Source: an uncultured Bacteroidales bacterium
GTDB lineage: Bacteria > Bacteroidota > Bacteroidia > Bacteroidales > Bacteroidaceae
Assembly (NCBI GenBank): GCA_902774005.1
Contig: CACYGK010000005.1
Span: forward strand, 1-64,000
Reading direction: 5' to 3'
Length of the DNA: 64,000 bases
The position numbers and the translations under genes are program-made. The first letter of the stretch is position 1; the number at the start of each line of letters is the position of its first letter. The notes under the pieces are model-generated. The model was not told where the DNA came from. It searched no databases and was given only the letters and a program-made list of their open reading frames with translations. Positions 1-7,660 of the stretch are shown piece after piece.

Positions 1-1
1 C

Positions 2-79
2 ATGACAAGGAGGAAGGCGAAAAGGGATATTGCCATTGAAGCTATCTTCGAATTCATCAGGAATAAGATAAACCAATAA
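2..79 (+). CDS. C-terminal end of an unidentified CDS (partial)
   Basis: An open frame enters from the left edge and stops with TAA at 77-79. The last residues are basic and then hydrophobic (…KAKRDIAIEAIFEFIRNKINQ). An ATG occurs at position 2, but the frame is also open to the edge, so this is most likely the tail of a longer protein. I do not recognise it. A strong hairpin terminator starts 7 bases after the stop, which supports a real gene end here. Confidence 0.5.
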   Translation: MTRRKAKRDIAIEAIFEFIRNKINQ

Positions 80-85
80 AAAAGG

Positions 86-125
86 AAATCGGAGGTTTGC
101 AGAAATGCATTCCTCCGATTTTTTA
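86..125 (+). terminator. Rho-independent terminator of the left-edge gene
   Basis: The perfect 10-bp stem AAATCGGAGG (86-95) / CCTCCGATTT (112-121) is followed by a T-run. It lies just after the stop codon at 79. Confidence 0.85.
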
Positions 126-164
126 TATCATCACACGTTGATAAAATAGCATAAAACAGGCGTA

Positions 165-247
165 AAAAATAAAATCCCTATTCTTCCAACTTGGGCATCG
201 CTAAGAAGTCAATCTGCAATACGCTTGGGGAAGGCTATAGGGATTTG
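165..247 (-). ncRNA. Candidate small structured RNA, minus strand
   Basis: Nothing codes between 80 and 437, but the minus strand carries an RNA-like unit. A perfect 10-bp inverted repeat (172-181 with 237-246, AAATCCCTAT/ATAGGGATTT) closes a second helix CTTCC(187-183)/GGAAG(229-233), extended by AA/TT pairs across a bulged CC. On the minus strand the closing helix is followed by a T-rich tract (171-162). A minus-strand promoter lies directly upstream: TAACTTTG (complement of 252-259) with a TTTG box (complement of 281-284) 21 bp away. The predicted transcript is about 80 nt. I could not match it to 4.5S, 6S or a tRNA. The family is unknown. Confidence 0.45.
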
Positions 248-251
248 GCCG

Positions 252-284
252 CAAAGTTACCAAATATATCATAAAAGTATCAAA
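252..284 (-). promoter_or_regulatory. Bacteroidota-type promoter for the candidate small RNA
   Basis: On the minus strand there is a TTTG box (complement of CAAA 281-284), a 21-bp spacer and a -7 box TAACTTTG (complement of CAAAGTTA 252-259). Confidence 0.45.
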
Positions 285-398
285 TATTATTGTAAGAATT
301 TTCAAAAATATTTAAATTTTTATCTTCTTCCAATTATTAGCCGTACGTTGACTACGTCTAAGGTACTAACGCTCGGCAAAAAAAATAAATCAATTTAT

Positions 399-429
399 TT
401 TGTTCTGCCCTCGCTTAATCGTACCTTTG
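399..429 (+). promoter_or_regulatory. Promoter of the DUF4294 gene
   Basis: TTTG (399-402), a 19-bp spacer and TACCTTTG (422-429) fit the Bacteroidota sigma-ABfr consensus exactly. The chosen ATG (438) lies only 9 bases after the -7 box, so the transcript should be almost leaderless. About 50 bp around this promoter closely resemble the purD promoter (52358-52388). Confidence 0.75.
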
Positions 430-437
430 TCCCCGAA

Positions 438-1079
438 ATGAAGGGAATAAGATTGTTTTTCACATCGATGCTGTTGTTGTGTTCTCACCTGATGGCAATG
501 GGACAGATAACGGCGGACGCACAGACGGACCTCGACATGACGGGTGCGCCTATCGTGTCGCATGGCATGTACTATACCGGAATGGTGGAGTATGACGGCG
601 AGATGATTCCCAGTTTTTTGTTTGCCGATGTGTATGTGTTCAACAAACTCGTTTTCAAGAATACCCGTCAGGCACGTAAGTATTACAAGATTGCAAATAA
701 TATAAAGAAGGTGTACCCGATTGCTGTGGAGATTCAGAAGACGGTGAACAAGACGATAGCACAACTGGATTCGCTGCCTACGAAACGGGAGAAGGACGAG
801 TTTATCAAGCAGTCGGAGAAGGAACTGAAGAAGGAGTATTACCCAAGACTGAAGAAACTGACGTTTGCACAAGGCAAACTGCTGATCAAGCTTATCGACC
901 GCCAATGCGACATGACGAGTTACCAACTCATCAAGACGTATATGGGCGGTTTCAAGGCTGGTTTCTATAATGCGTTTGCCAGTCTGTTCGGTGCCAGTCT
1001 GAAAAAGGAGTATGACCCCGAGGGGGATGACCGACTGACGGAACGGGCTATTCTTCTCATTGAAAGCGGACAGCTATGA
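438..1079 (+). CDS. DUF4294 family exported protein
   Basis: This protein of about 213 residues fits the Bacteroidota DUF4294 family, whose function is unknown. The start at 438 gives a clear signal peptide (MKGIRLFFTSMLLLC…MAMGQ). Longer in-frame starts back to 225 would place the promoter inside the gene, so they are rejected. The mature part has an N-terminal segment with GMYYTGMVEYDGEMIPSF and VYVFNKLVFKN, then a long charged helical region (about residues 75-180: RQARKYYKIANNIKKVYPIA, KREKDEFIKQ) typical of the family. The stop codon overlaps the ATG of the downstream methyltransferase (ATGA), so the two genes are translationally coupled. It was assigned from memory of the family's conserved segments. 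The cellular role is not known. Confidence 0.8.
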   Translation: MKGIRLFFTSMLLLCSHLMAMGQITADAQTDLDMTGAPIVSHGMYYTGMVEYDGEMIPSFLFADVYVFNKLVFKNTRQARKYYKIANNIKKVYPIAVEIQKTVNKTIAQLDSLPTKREKDEFIKQSEKELKKEYYPRLKKLTFAQGKLLIKLIDRQCDMTSYQLIKTYMGGFKAGFYNAFASLFGASLKKEYDPEGDDRLTERAILLIESGQL

Positions 1080-1612
1080 GGAAACTGAAGGTGACAGAGA
1101 TGGGACGCATGAACGTGGAAGAGTTCAAGGCGTCGGAGAAGATGCCGCTGGTCGTTGTGCTTGACGATGTGCGGTCGATGTATAATGTGGGTAGTGTGTT
1201 CCGCACGTCGGATGCGTTCCGCGTGGAGGCGATCTGTCTGTGCGGCATTACTGCCCGTCCGCCTCATGCAGAGATTCACAAGACGGCTTTGGGGGCGGAA
1301 GACTCGATGGAATGGCGATATTTTGAACAGACAATTGATGCTGTGGAGGCTCTGAAGGCGGAAGGATACGTAGTATTCAGCATAGAACAATGTGAAGGAA
1401 GTACGATGCTGCAGGACCTGAAGACGGAGCCGGGACGACGCTATGCCATAGTGCTGGGCAACGAGGTGAAGGGCGTGAAGCAGGAGGTGGTGGACGCATG
1501 TGACGGATGTATAGAAGTGCCTCAGTTCGGTACGAAGCATTCGCTCAATGTGGCATCGACGGCTGGCATCGTAATATGGGAATTTGCTAAACAAATGATA
1601 GTGGAAAGGTAA
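1076..1612 (+). CDS. TrmH/SpoU-family RNA 2'-O-methyltransferase
   Basis: The 178-residue SPOUT methyltransferase shows the three family motifs. Motif 1 is NVGSVFRTSDAF (37-48, with the catalytic-type Asn and Arg), motif 2 is VLGNEVKGV (127-135) and motif 3 is VPQFGTKHSLNVASTAG (148-164), which forms the SAM-binding trefoil knot. It lacks an N-terminal substrate-binding extension, so it is near the size of TrmL-like enzymes that modify tRNA. The actual RNA substrate cannot be told from the sequence. The start ATG overlaps the stop of the DUF4294 gene by four bases, so co-translation is expected. About 110 bp follow before korA, with an AT-rich 7-bp-period repeat. Confidence 0.9.
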   Translation: MRKLKVTEMGRMNVEEFKASEKMPLVVVLDDVRSMYNVGSVFRTSDAFRVEAICLCGITARPPHAEIHKTALGAEDSMEWRYFEQTIDAVEALKAEGYVVFSIEQCEGSTMLQDLKTEPGRRYAIVLGNEVKGVKQEVVDACDGCIEVPQFGTKHSLNVASTAGIVIWEFAKQMIVER

Positions 1613-1638
1613 AAAGAGGTGTCATTTTGCAGATTTTT

Positions 1639-1670
1639 GTCAATTGCCAACTATCAATTGTCAATTTATT
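1639..1670 (+). repeat. Intergenic 7-bp-period degenerate repeat
   Basis: Successive units GTCAATT, GCCAACT, ATCAATT, GTCAATT follow with a 7-bp period immediately before the korA promoter box. Similar arrays occur at several other gene joints in the window. Confidence 0.6.
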
Positions 1671-1672
1671 AT

Positions 1673-1680
1673 TACCTTTG
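1673..1680 (+). promoter_or_regulatory. -7 box of the korAB promoter
   Basis: TACCTTTG lies 40 bases before the korA ATG. No TTTG box at the usual distance is clear, because the upstream DNA is the 7-bp-period repeat. Confidence 0.55.
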
Positions 1681-1720
1681 CGCCCTCAATTGGATTTAAC
1701 TGAACAAATTATAACGTTTT

Positions 1721-3568
1721 ATGGCAGAAACATTAGAAGTAAAAGAACTTGCCGAGGTGGCGGTTCGTTTTTCAGGTGATTCCGGTGATGGAATGCAGCT
1801 TGCCGGAAACATTTTCTCTACAGTTTCAGCTACTGTAGGTAACAGTATCAGTACATTCCCCGACTACCCTGCCGACATCCGTGCCCCACAAGGTTCGCTG
1901 ACGGGTGTGTCCGGATTCCAGGTGCATATCGGTGCTGAGATGGTGTATACACCGGGTGATAAGTGTGACGTGCTCGTAGCTATGAATGCAGCAGCCCTGA
2001 AGACTCAGTACAAGTATGCCAAGCCGAACGCAACCATTATCATCGATACCGATTCGTTCGGTGCTGCCGACCTGAAGAAGGCTGCTTTCCAGACGGAGGA
2101 TTATCTGGGTGAGATGGGTATCGACCCCGACCGCGTCATTGCATGTCCAATCACTCAGATGGTGAAGGACTGTCTGGCAGACTCAGGCATGGACGTGAAG
2201 GCTATGCTGAAGTGTCGCAATATGTTTGCACTCGGACTGGTATGTTGGCTTTTCGACCGCGACCTGGATATCGCCTTCAACTTCCTGCGTGAGAAATTCG
2301 CGAAGAAGCCTGGTGTGGCAGATGCCAACATCAAGGTGATTCAGGCAGGATATGACTACGGACACAATACTCACAGCAGTGCCCAGAACGTTTACCGCAT
2401 AGAGACGAAGCACAAGGTGCCCGGACGATATATGGATATTACGGGTAACAAAGCCACAGCATACGGATTCATCGCTGCTGCAGAGAAGGCAGGACTGAAA
2501 CTTTATCTGGGTTCATACCCTATCACACCGGCTACCGACGTGCTGCACGAACTGTCGAAGCACAAGTCGCTCGGAGTGACTACGGTGCAATGTGAGGACG
2601 AGATAGCAGGTTGTGCAAGTGCAGTAGGTGCTTCGTTTGCCGGAGCCCTCGCCGTCACTTCAACCTCTGGTCCAGGTATTTGTCTGAAGTCGGAGGCTAT
2701 AAACCTAGCAGTCATCATGGAACTGCCTATCGTGGTTCTCGATGTGCAGCGTGGTGGTCCTGCAACCGGACTGCCAACCAAGTCAGAACAGACCGACCTG
2801 CTGCAGGCACTCTTCGGCAGAAACGGTGAGAGTCCGATGCCTGTCATCGCGGCTACTTCGCCTACCGACTGCTTCGATGCAGCATATAATGCCTGCAAGA
2901 TGGCTCTCGAACACATGACTCCTGTCATCCTGATGACCGACGCATACGTGGCAAACGGTTCGGGTGCGTTCAAGCTGCCTGACCTTGCCGACTATCCAGC
3001 CATCAATCCGCCATACGTGCCGGAGGAAATGAAGGGCACTTGGACTCCATATATGAGAAACGGGAACGGAGTGCGCTACTGGGCTGTACCTGGTCGCGAA
3101 GGATTCCAACATATCCTCGGTGGATTGGAGAAAGACAACAAGACTGGTGCCATCTCGACCGATCCTGAGAACCACAACCTGATGACTCATCTGCGTCAGG
3201 AGAAGATAGACAAGATTCAGGTGCCCGACCTCGAAGTACTGGGCGACAAGGATGATGCCGAACTGCTCATCGTCGGTTTCGGTGGCACTTACGGACATCT
3301 CCACGCTGCAATGGACGAGATGAGGGCACAGGGCAAGAAGGTAGCTTTGGCTCATTTCAAATATATCAACCCTCTGCCAAAGAACACAGCTGAGGTACTG
3401 GGCAAGTACAAGAAGGTAGTCGTAGCCGAGCAGAACATGGGTCAGCTGGCTTCATGGCTGCGCATGAAGGTGGATAACTTCACACCTTACAAGTTCAACC
3501 AGGTGAAGGGACAGCCGTTCGTAGTCAACGAACTGGTTGACGCTTTCACTGCAATCATCAACAAATAA
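1721..3568 (+). CDS. korA: 2-oxoacid:ferredoxin oxidoreductase, fused gamma-alpha subunit
   Basis: KorA with KorB oxidatively decarboxylates 2-oxoglutarate (or a related 2-oxoacid) to the acyl-CoA and reduces ferredoxin in the cytoplasm. The 615 residues comprise an N-terminal gamma domain (FSGDSGDGMQLAGN, near 17-30), the alpha pyrimidine-binding domain (YLGSYPITPATDVLHEL near 265, CEDEIAGCASAVGASFAGA, TSTSGPG) and the C-terminal CoA-related domain (LLIVGFGGTYGHLHAAMDEM near 510). The fused gamma-alpha architecture and length are normal for Bacteroidota KorA. korB follows after 16 bases with a good ribosome binding site. No separate ferredoxin-like delta subunit is present, and neither protein shows 4Fe-4S CxxCxxC clusters. 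Exact 2-oxoacid specificity is inferred from similarity only. Confidence 0.92.
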   Translation: MAETLEVKELAEVAVRFSGDSGDGMQLAGNIFSTVSATVGNSISTFPDYPADIRAPQGSLTGVSGFQVHIGAEMVYTPGDKCDVLVAMNAAALKTQYKYAKPNATIIIDTDSFGAADLKKAAFQTEDYLGEMGIDPDRVIACPITQMVKDCLADSGMDVKAMLKCRNMFALGLVCWLFDRDLDIAFNFLREKFAKKPGVADANIKVIQAGYDYGHNTHSSAQNVYRIETKHKVPGRYMDITGNKATAYGFIAAAEKAGLKLYLGSYPITPATDVLHELSKHKSLGVTTVQCEDEIAGCASAVGASFAGALAVTSTSGPGICLKSEAINLAVIMELPIVVLDVQRGGPATGLPTKSEQTDLLQALFGRNGESPMPVIAATSPTDCFDAAYNACKMALEHMTPVILMTDAYVANGSGAFKLPDLADYPAINPPYVPEEMKGTWTPYMRNGNGVRYWAVPGREGFQHILGGLEKDNKTGAISTDPENHNLMTHLRQEKIDKIQVPDLEVLGDKDDAELLIVGFGGTYGHLHAAMDEMRAQGKKVALAHFKYINPLPKNTAEVLGKYKKVVVAEQNMGQLASWLRMKVDNFTPYKFNQVKGQPFVVNELVDAFTAIINK

Positions 3569-3584
3569 GAAAGGAGGACACATT

Positions 3585-4589
3585 ATGGCATATACAGCAC
3601 AGGATTTTAAGAAAGGACAGCCAAGATGGTGTCCCGGATGTGGCGACCACTTCTTCTTGGCAAGTCTGCACAAGGCAATGGCAGAAATAGGTATCGACCC
3701 TTGGAACACAGCCGTCATCTCAGGTATCGGATGTAGCAGCCGTCTGCCTCACTACATGGCAACTTACGGTATGAACACCATACACGGACGTGCAGCAGCC
3801 ATCGCTACAGGAGCAAAGGTGGTGAACCCATCGCTCGAAGTATGGCAGGTGAGCGGTGACGGTGACGGACTGGCTATCGGAGGTAACCACTTCATACATG
3901 CCAACCGCAGGAATATCAACCTGAACATGATTCTGCTCAACAACCGTATCTACGGACTAACCAAGGGACAGTACTCTCCGACGAGTCCACGCGGATTCGT
4001 AAGCAAGTCGAGTCCTTACGGAACAGTGGAAGACCCCTTCCGTCCGGCAGAACTCTGTTTCGGAGCACGCGGACATTTCTTCGCACGTGCCGTAGCTACC
4101 GATGCTCAGGGTACAGTAGCCATCCTGAAGGCAGCCCAGCAGCATAAGGGTGCAGCTGTGTGTGAGATTCTGCAGAACTGCGTCATCTTCAACGACGGAA
4201 CTCACGAGTCCGTTTATTCGAAGGAAGGACGTGCAAAGAACGCCATCTACGTAGAGCACGGCAAACCGCTGATTTTCGGTGAGAACAGGGAATACGGACT
4301 GATGCAGGAAGGATTCGGACTGAAGGTGGTGAAGATCGGTGAGAACGGAGTGACTGAAAAGGATATCCTCGTTCACGATGCCCACTGTCAGGACAACACA
4401 CTGCAGCTGAAACTGGCTCTGATGGGTAACGGCGACGGATTCCCGGTAGCTCTCGGAGTGATTCGCGACGTAGATGCTCCTACCTACGACGATAGCGTGA
4501 CGGCTCAGATTGAGGATGTTTCTTCAAAGAAGAAGTATCACAACTTTGCCGAACTGCTCGAAACAAATGACATTTGGGAAGTAAAATAA
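3585..4589 (+). CDS. korB: 2-oxoacid:ferredoxin oxidoreductase, beta subunit
   Basis: KorB is the thiamine-diphosphate subunit partnering KorA. The start at 3585 (MAYTAQDF) was chosen because an AGAAAGGAGG ribosome binding site sits just upstream. A longer frame from 3537 would run back into korA. The 334-residue protein has the WCPGCGDHF motif near residue 15, GIGCSSRLPHYM, and the TPP/Mg motif GDGDGLAIGGNHFIHANRRN near 90, with NNRIYGLTKGQ following. All are standard for the family. A hairpin terminator lies about 22 bases after the stop, so korAB form a two-gene operon. Confidence 0.93.
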   Translation: MAYTAQDFKKGQPRWCPGCGDHFFLASLHKAMAEIGIDPWNTAVISGIGCSSRLPHYMATYGMNTIHGRAAAIATGAKVVNPSLEVWQVSGDGDGLAIGGNHFIHANRRNINLNMILLNNRIYGLTKGQYSPTSPRGFVSKSSPYGTVEDPFRPAELCFGARGHFFARAVATDAQGTVAILKAAQQHKGAAVCEILQNCVIFNDGTHESVYSKEGRAKNAIYVEHGKPLIFGENREYGLMQEGFGLKVVKIGENGVTEKDILVHDAHCQDNTLQLKLALMGNGDGFPVALGVIRDVDAPTYDDSVTAQIEDVSSKKKYHNFAELLETNDIWEVK

Positions 4590-4611
4590 ACAGACCCATA
4601 AAAACGCTGTA

Positions 4612-4643
4612 AGCCCTCGTCTGAATGGACGGGGGCTCTTTTG
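4612..4643 (+). terminator. Rho-independent terminator of korAB
   Basis: The stem AGCCCTCGTC (4612-4621) / GACGGGGGCT (4628-4637) has one G-T pair and a 6-nt loop, and is followed by CTTTT. Confidence 0.85.
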
Positions 4644-4721
4644 TTGGGTTCAAAAAGTCGAAAAACTATATAAAAATGATTAAAAAACGAGTTTTTAGCA
4701 GGTTAAGCGAAAAAATGTTCG

Positions 4722-4729
4722 TACTTTTG
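4722..4729 (+). promoter_or_regulatory. -7 box of the DUF6242/porG/uppS/bamA promoter
   Basis: TACTTTTG fits TAnnTTTG. It lies about 75 bases before the ATG at 4806, leaving a leader of roughly 70 nt. This is the only clear promoter box before the envelope-biogenesis run. Confidence 0.55.
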
Positions 4730-4805
4730 CACGCTTATTGTTATTTAGCCTTAGTGGCGAAACACAAAACAAGACAACGTTAACGTATCGAACAGCGCAT
4801 TCTAA

Positions 4806-6191
4806 ATGAATTCTTACATCAAATCAATATTTGCTTTTTTCGGAATTCTCTTGATGGTTTCGTGTTCAAAGAGCAACGAAACTGAAACCAGTCCGTATTG
4901 TGGTATCATCTCGTTCGGAGTCAGCAGTATCGTCAGTTATGTTCCGTATAATACAAGCAGCGGCGGAACCGTGCTGCAGAAGAAGACTGTTGACGGCAGC
5001 AGCATACTTTTCAATATAGACCAGCAGGAAAATACAATCAGAACAGCCAATCCACTGCCTAACTGGATCGACCTGACAAAGGTGGTTCCTACCTTCTCAT
5101 GCTACGGCAGTCTGTTCTATATCAACGGTGAAACCATGCGTCAGGTGACTTCGGGTACTGACTCGCTTGACTTCACTGTGCCTCATACACTCCGTTGCTA
5201 CTCAAGCGACGGACTTTACCAGAAAGAATATCTCGTGACGTTCGACAAGAACCCGGACGTGCAGGACACTATCCTGTGGGAAAGTGTGGCAACCAACCTG
5301 AATCTCGACGACGATGATCACAAGTCGCTCGTAGTAACTGCGACATACAAGGATATAACGGGTGCCGACTCACTGGTAAGACGCATCTTCGTATTTTCGA
5401 ACAACGGAAGCGGACAACCGCAGGTGACCAGTACTACGGAACGCAGTCAGGCTACTACATGGACCAATCCTACTGTACTGACCGGTGCTGACGGAACCAT
5501 CGATTTCAACACGGTGACGCTGCACAAAGGCGAACTCTATGCACTCGACGACCAGAATAAACTGTACAAATCGACTGAGGCAGAGAAGGGTCTGACCTGG
5601 ACCAAGGTGGCAAATACCGACCTCACACGTCTGCTTGCCTCCGACGGCGTATATCTCTACGGTTACAACGGCACCAAGGTGCTTTCAACCAAGGACTACA
5701 TGACTTGGAACGAGGTAGGTGACAAGTCTCTCGACATGCTGCCCCAGACAGATATCTATAATTTCTACCGCACTTCATATACGAACAACAAGATAATTAT
5801 CGTTATGATGGGTGGTATGACATCGAACAATACCGGCAATGGTGTCACATGGTATAAGACCACCGACACAGAGGAAGAGGATGAAGACCCTGACCCATGG
5901 GATTATATGGGTGTGAGCGATGAGAATGCATACGGATGTCCTTACCTGCAGGAAGCAAGTACGGTCTGGCTAGACGACAAACTCTATATGATGGGACGCG
6001 ATACAGACGGAAAGTTTGCCGGTATCTACCGTTCGGAAGACAACGGCATCTCATGGCATCTGCAGAATACTAAATGGCGACTGCCCGCAGCTCTCGACGG
6101 CAATAACGGCGGAGCCAGCATGGTACTGCTTGGCAATGTGCTCTACGTAATGCAGAAGGGTGGAAAAGTGTGGAGAGGAACGATTAAATAA
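4806..6191 (+). CDS. DUF6242 family lipoprotein with Asp-box-like repeats
   Basis: The 461-residue protein has a lipoprotein signal (lipobox LMVSC, Cys20), so it should be lipid-anchored in the envelope. The N-terminal part (about 25-150) resembles a small immunoglobulin-like domain. The rest contains repeated motifs of the BNR/Asp-box kind, such as YKSTEAEKGLTWTKV and YRSEDNGISWHLQ, which suggest a beta-propeller. This fits DUF6242, found in Bacteroidales next to the porG-uppS-bamA cluster. Function is unknown. Its position at the head of an outer-membrane-biogenesis operon suggests an envelope role, but that is only inference. A 26-base AT-rich repeat joins it to the next gene. Confidence 0.8.
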   Translation: MNSYIKSIFAFFGILLMVSCSKSNETETSPYCGIISFGVSSIVSYVPYNTSSGGTVLQKKTVDGSSILFNIDQQENTIRTANPLPNWIDLTKVVPTFSCYGSLFYINGETMRQVTSGTDSLDFTVPHTLRCYSSDGLYQKEYLVTFDKNPDVQDTILWESVATNLNLDDDDHKSLVVTATYKDITGADSLVRRIFVFSNNGSGQPQVTSTTERSQATTWTNPTVLTGADGTIDFNTVTLHKGELYALDDQNKLYKSTEAEKGLTWTKVANTDLTRLLASDGVYLYGYNGTKVLSTKDYMTWNEVGDKSLDMLPQTDIYNFYRTSYTNNKIIIVMMGGMTSNNTGNGVTWYKTTDTEEEDEDPDPWDYMGVSDENAYGCPYLQEASTVWLDDKLYMMGRDTDGKFAGIYRSEDNGISWHLQNTKWRLPAALDGNNGGASMVLLGNVLYVMQKGGKVWRGTIK

Positions 6192-6217
6192 TTGACAATT
6201 GATAATTGACCATTAAA
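6190..6217 (+). repeat. Intergenic 7-bp-period degenerate repeat
   Basis: Units TTGACAA, TTGATAA, TTGACCA follow each other with a 7-bp period and fill the whole gap between the DUF6242 gene and porG. Confidence 0.55.
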
Positions 6218-6874
6218 ATGAAGTTTGTCCTGCTGATAATTTCACTTGTTACGTCGCTGTCGCTGAAAGCTCAGACAGAGATGGAATATAAGATGGAAGC
6301 AGGTGGCATGGTGGGTACGAGTGCGTATCTGGGTGACGGTGCCAACACAGGACTATACAAGAATATATGTCTCGGCGGAGGAGCTATTGCAAGATACAAC
6401 CTGAATCCGCGCATGGCTCTGAAGTTCAACATAGCATACGGCGGACTGAAAGGGGATGCTTCGGGTAATGCCTACCCCGACGAAGTGGACAGGTCAACGC
6501 TGAAGTTCAACAAGTCGGTAATCGACTTCGGATGCCAGTACGAACTGCATTTCTGGGCCTACGGTACGGGAAACAGTTATAAGAACACCCACCGGCTGGT
6601 GCCCTACATACAGTTGGGACTCGGCGGACTGGTGGCTAACAGCACGTTCTCACTCTGTGTACCCATCGGATTCGGTATAAAATACAAGGTGGCACCACGT
6701 CTGAACATCGGACTCGACTGGACCGTCCGTCTCTCGATGACCGACCGCATAGACGGCATTGAAGACCCGTTCAGAATAAAAAGCGGATTTATGAAGAACA
6801 AAGACGCCTACTGCTGGACGATGATTTACGTATCGTACGACTTCATGCCGCGCCTCAGAAAATGTAACAATTAA
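6218..6874 (+). CDS. porG: PorG-like (DUF6089) outer-membrane beta-barrel protein
   Basis: This 218-residue exported protein has a signal peptide (MKFVLLIISLVTSLSLKAQ). The mature part alternates polar and aromatic residues like a small outer-membrane beta-barrel and begins with the DUF6089-type EYKMEAGGMVGTSAYLGD. In Porphyromonas gingivalis the equivalent gene (porG) sits directly before uppS and bamA and encodes a type IX secretion component, so both family and gene order agree here. The start at 6218 is preferred over an in-frame TTG at 6206, which lies in the intergenic repeat. It is probably co-transcribed with uppS and bamA. The T9SS role is transferred from the family, not shown by this sequence. 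Confidence 0.75.
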   Translation: MKFVLLIISLVTSLSLKAQTEMEYKMEAGGMVGTSAYLGDGANTGLYKNICLGGGAIARYNLNPRMALKFNIAYGGLKGDASGNAYPDEVDRSTLKFNKSVIDFGCQYELHFWAYGTGNSYKNTHRLVPYIQLGLGGLVANSTFSLCVPIGFGIKYKVAPRLNIGLDWTVRLSMTDRIDGIEDPFRIKSGFMKNKDAYCWTMIYVSYDFMPRLRKCNN

Positions 6875-6909
6875 ACGAAGGAGTTTTGACACTCGCTATC
6901 TAAGATATT

Positions 6910-7650
6910 ATGTACAAGGAACAAATAGACATGGCAAGGTTGCCACAGCACATCGCCTTCATCATGGATGGAAACGGCAGATGGGCACAGGCTCGTGGAC
7001 AACAGAGAAGTTACGGTCACTTTGCAGGTGCCGACACATTGGAAGCAACATTGCGATGCGCTACGAAACTTGGCATTCCCTACGTGACGTTCTACGCTTT
7101 CTCTACTGAGAACTGGAGCCGTCCGCAGGATGAGGTGAACACCCTGCTCGACCTGATGCTGAAACATCTGGAAGAGAAGATCTTCATGGAGAACGATGTA
7201 AAATTCCTGCTGGTGGGCGATATCGAGAATCTGCCCCAGAACCTGCGCGATGCAAGCGAACGTCTGATGGAAAAGACGAAGAACAACAAAGCCATAACGA
7301 TGGGTGTAGCATTCAACTACTCGTCGCGCTGGGAACTGGCACACGCTGCAAAGATTATAGCCAAAGAGGTGAAGGAAGGAAAGATGAAACTTGAGGATAT
7401 CACCGCTGAAACCATCGACCGTCATCTGGCTACAGGCATAATGCCGAATCCCGACCTGCTCATCCGTACGGGTGGCGAACAGCGTCTGAGCAATTTCCTG
7501 ATGTGGCAGCTCGCCTATGCCGAACTATACTTCACAGACACATACTGGCCCGATTTCAATGACGAATGTCTTTACAAGGCCATCGTTGACTACCAGAGTC
7601 GTCAGAGACGATTCGGAAAGACCGGCGAACAAGTGACGGAGAACAAATGA
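6910..7650 (+). CDS. uppS: Isoprenyl transferase (undecaprenyl diphosphate synthase)
   Basis: A cis-prenyltransferase that condenses isopentenyl diphosphate onto farnesyl diphosphate to make the C55 carrier for peptidoglycan and other glycans. The 246 residues show HIAFIMDGNGRWAQARG (14-30, Asp20 as the catalytic-type Asp), YGHFAGADTLEATLRCATKLGIPYVTFYAFSTENW, and the C-terminal LIRTGGEQRLSNFLMWQLAYAELYF stretch with the conserved Arg and Glu. Length is standard. A second ATG (MARLPQH) eight codons downstream is an alternative start. bamA follows after 10 bases. Confidence 0.93.
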   Translation: MYKEQIDMARLPQHIAFIMDGNGRWAQARGQQRSYGHFAGADTLEATLRCATKLGIPYVTFYAFSTENWSRPQDEVNTLLDLMLKHLEEKIFMENDVKFLLVGDIENLPQNLRDASERLMEKTKNNKAITMGVAFNYSSRWELAHAAKIIAKEVKEGKMKLEDITAETIDRHLATGIMPNPDLLIRTGGEQRLSNFLMWQLAYAELYFTDTYWPDFNDECLYKAIVDYQSRQRRFGKTGEQVTENK

Positions 7651-7660
7651 AAGAACAGAA

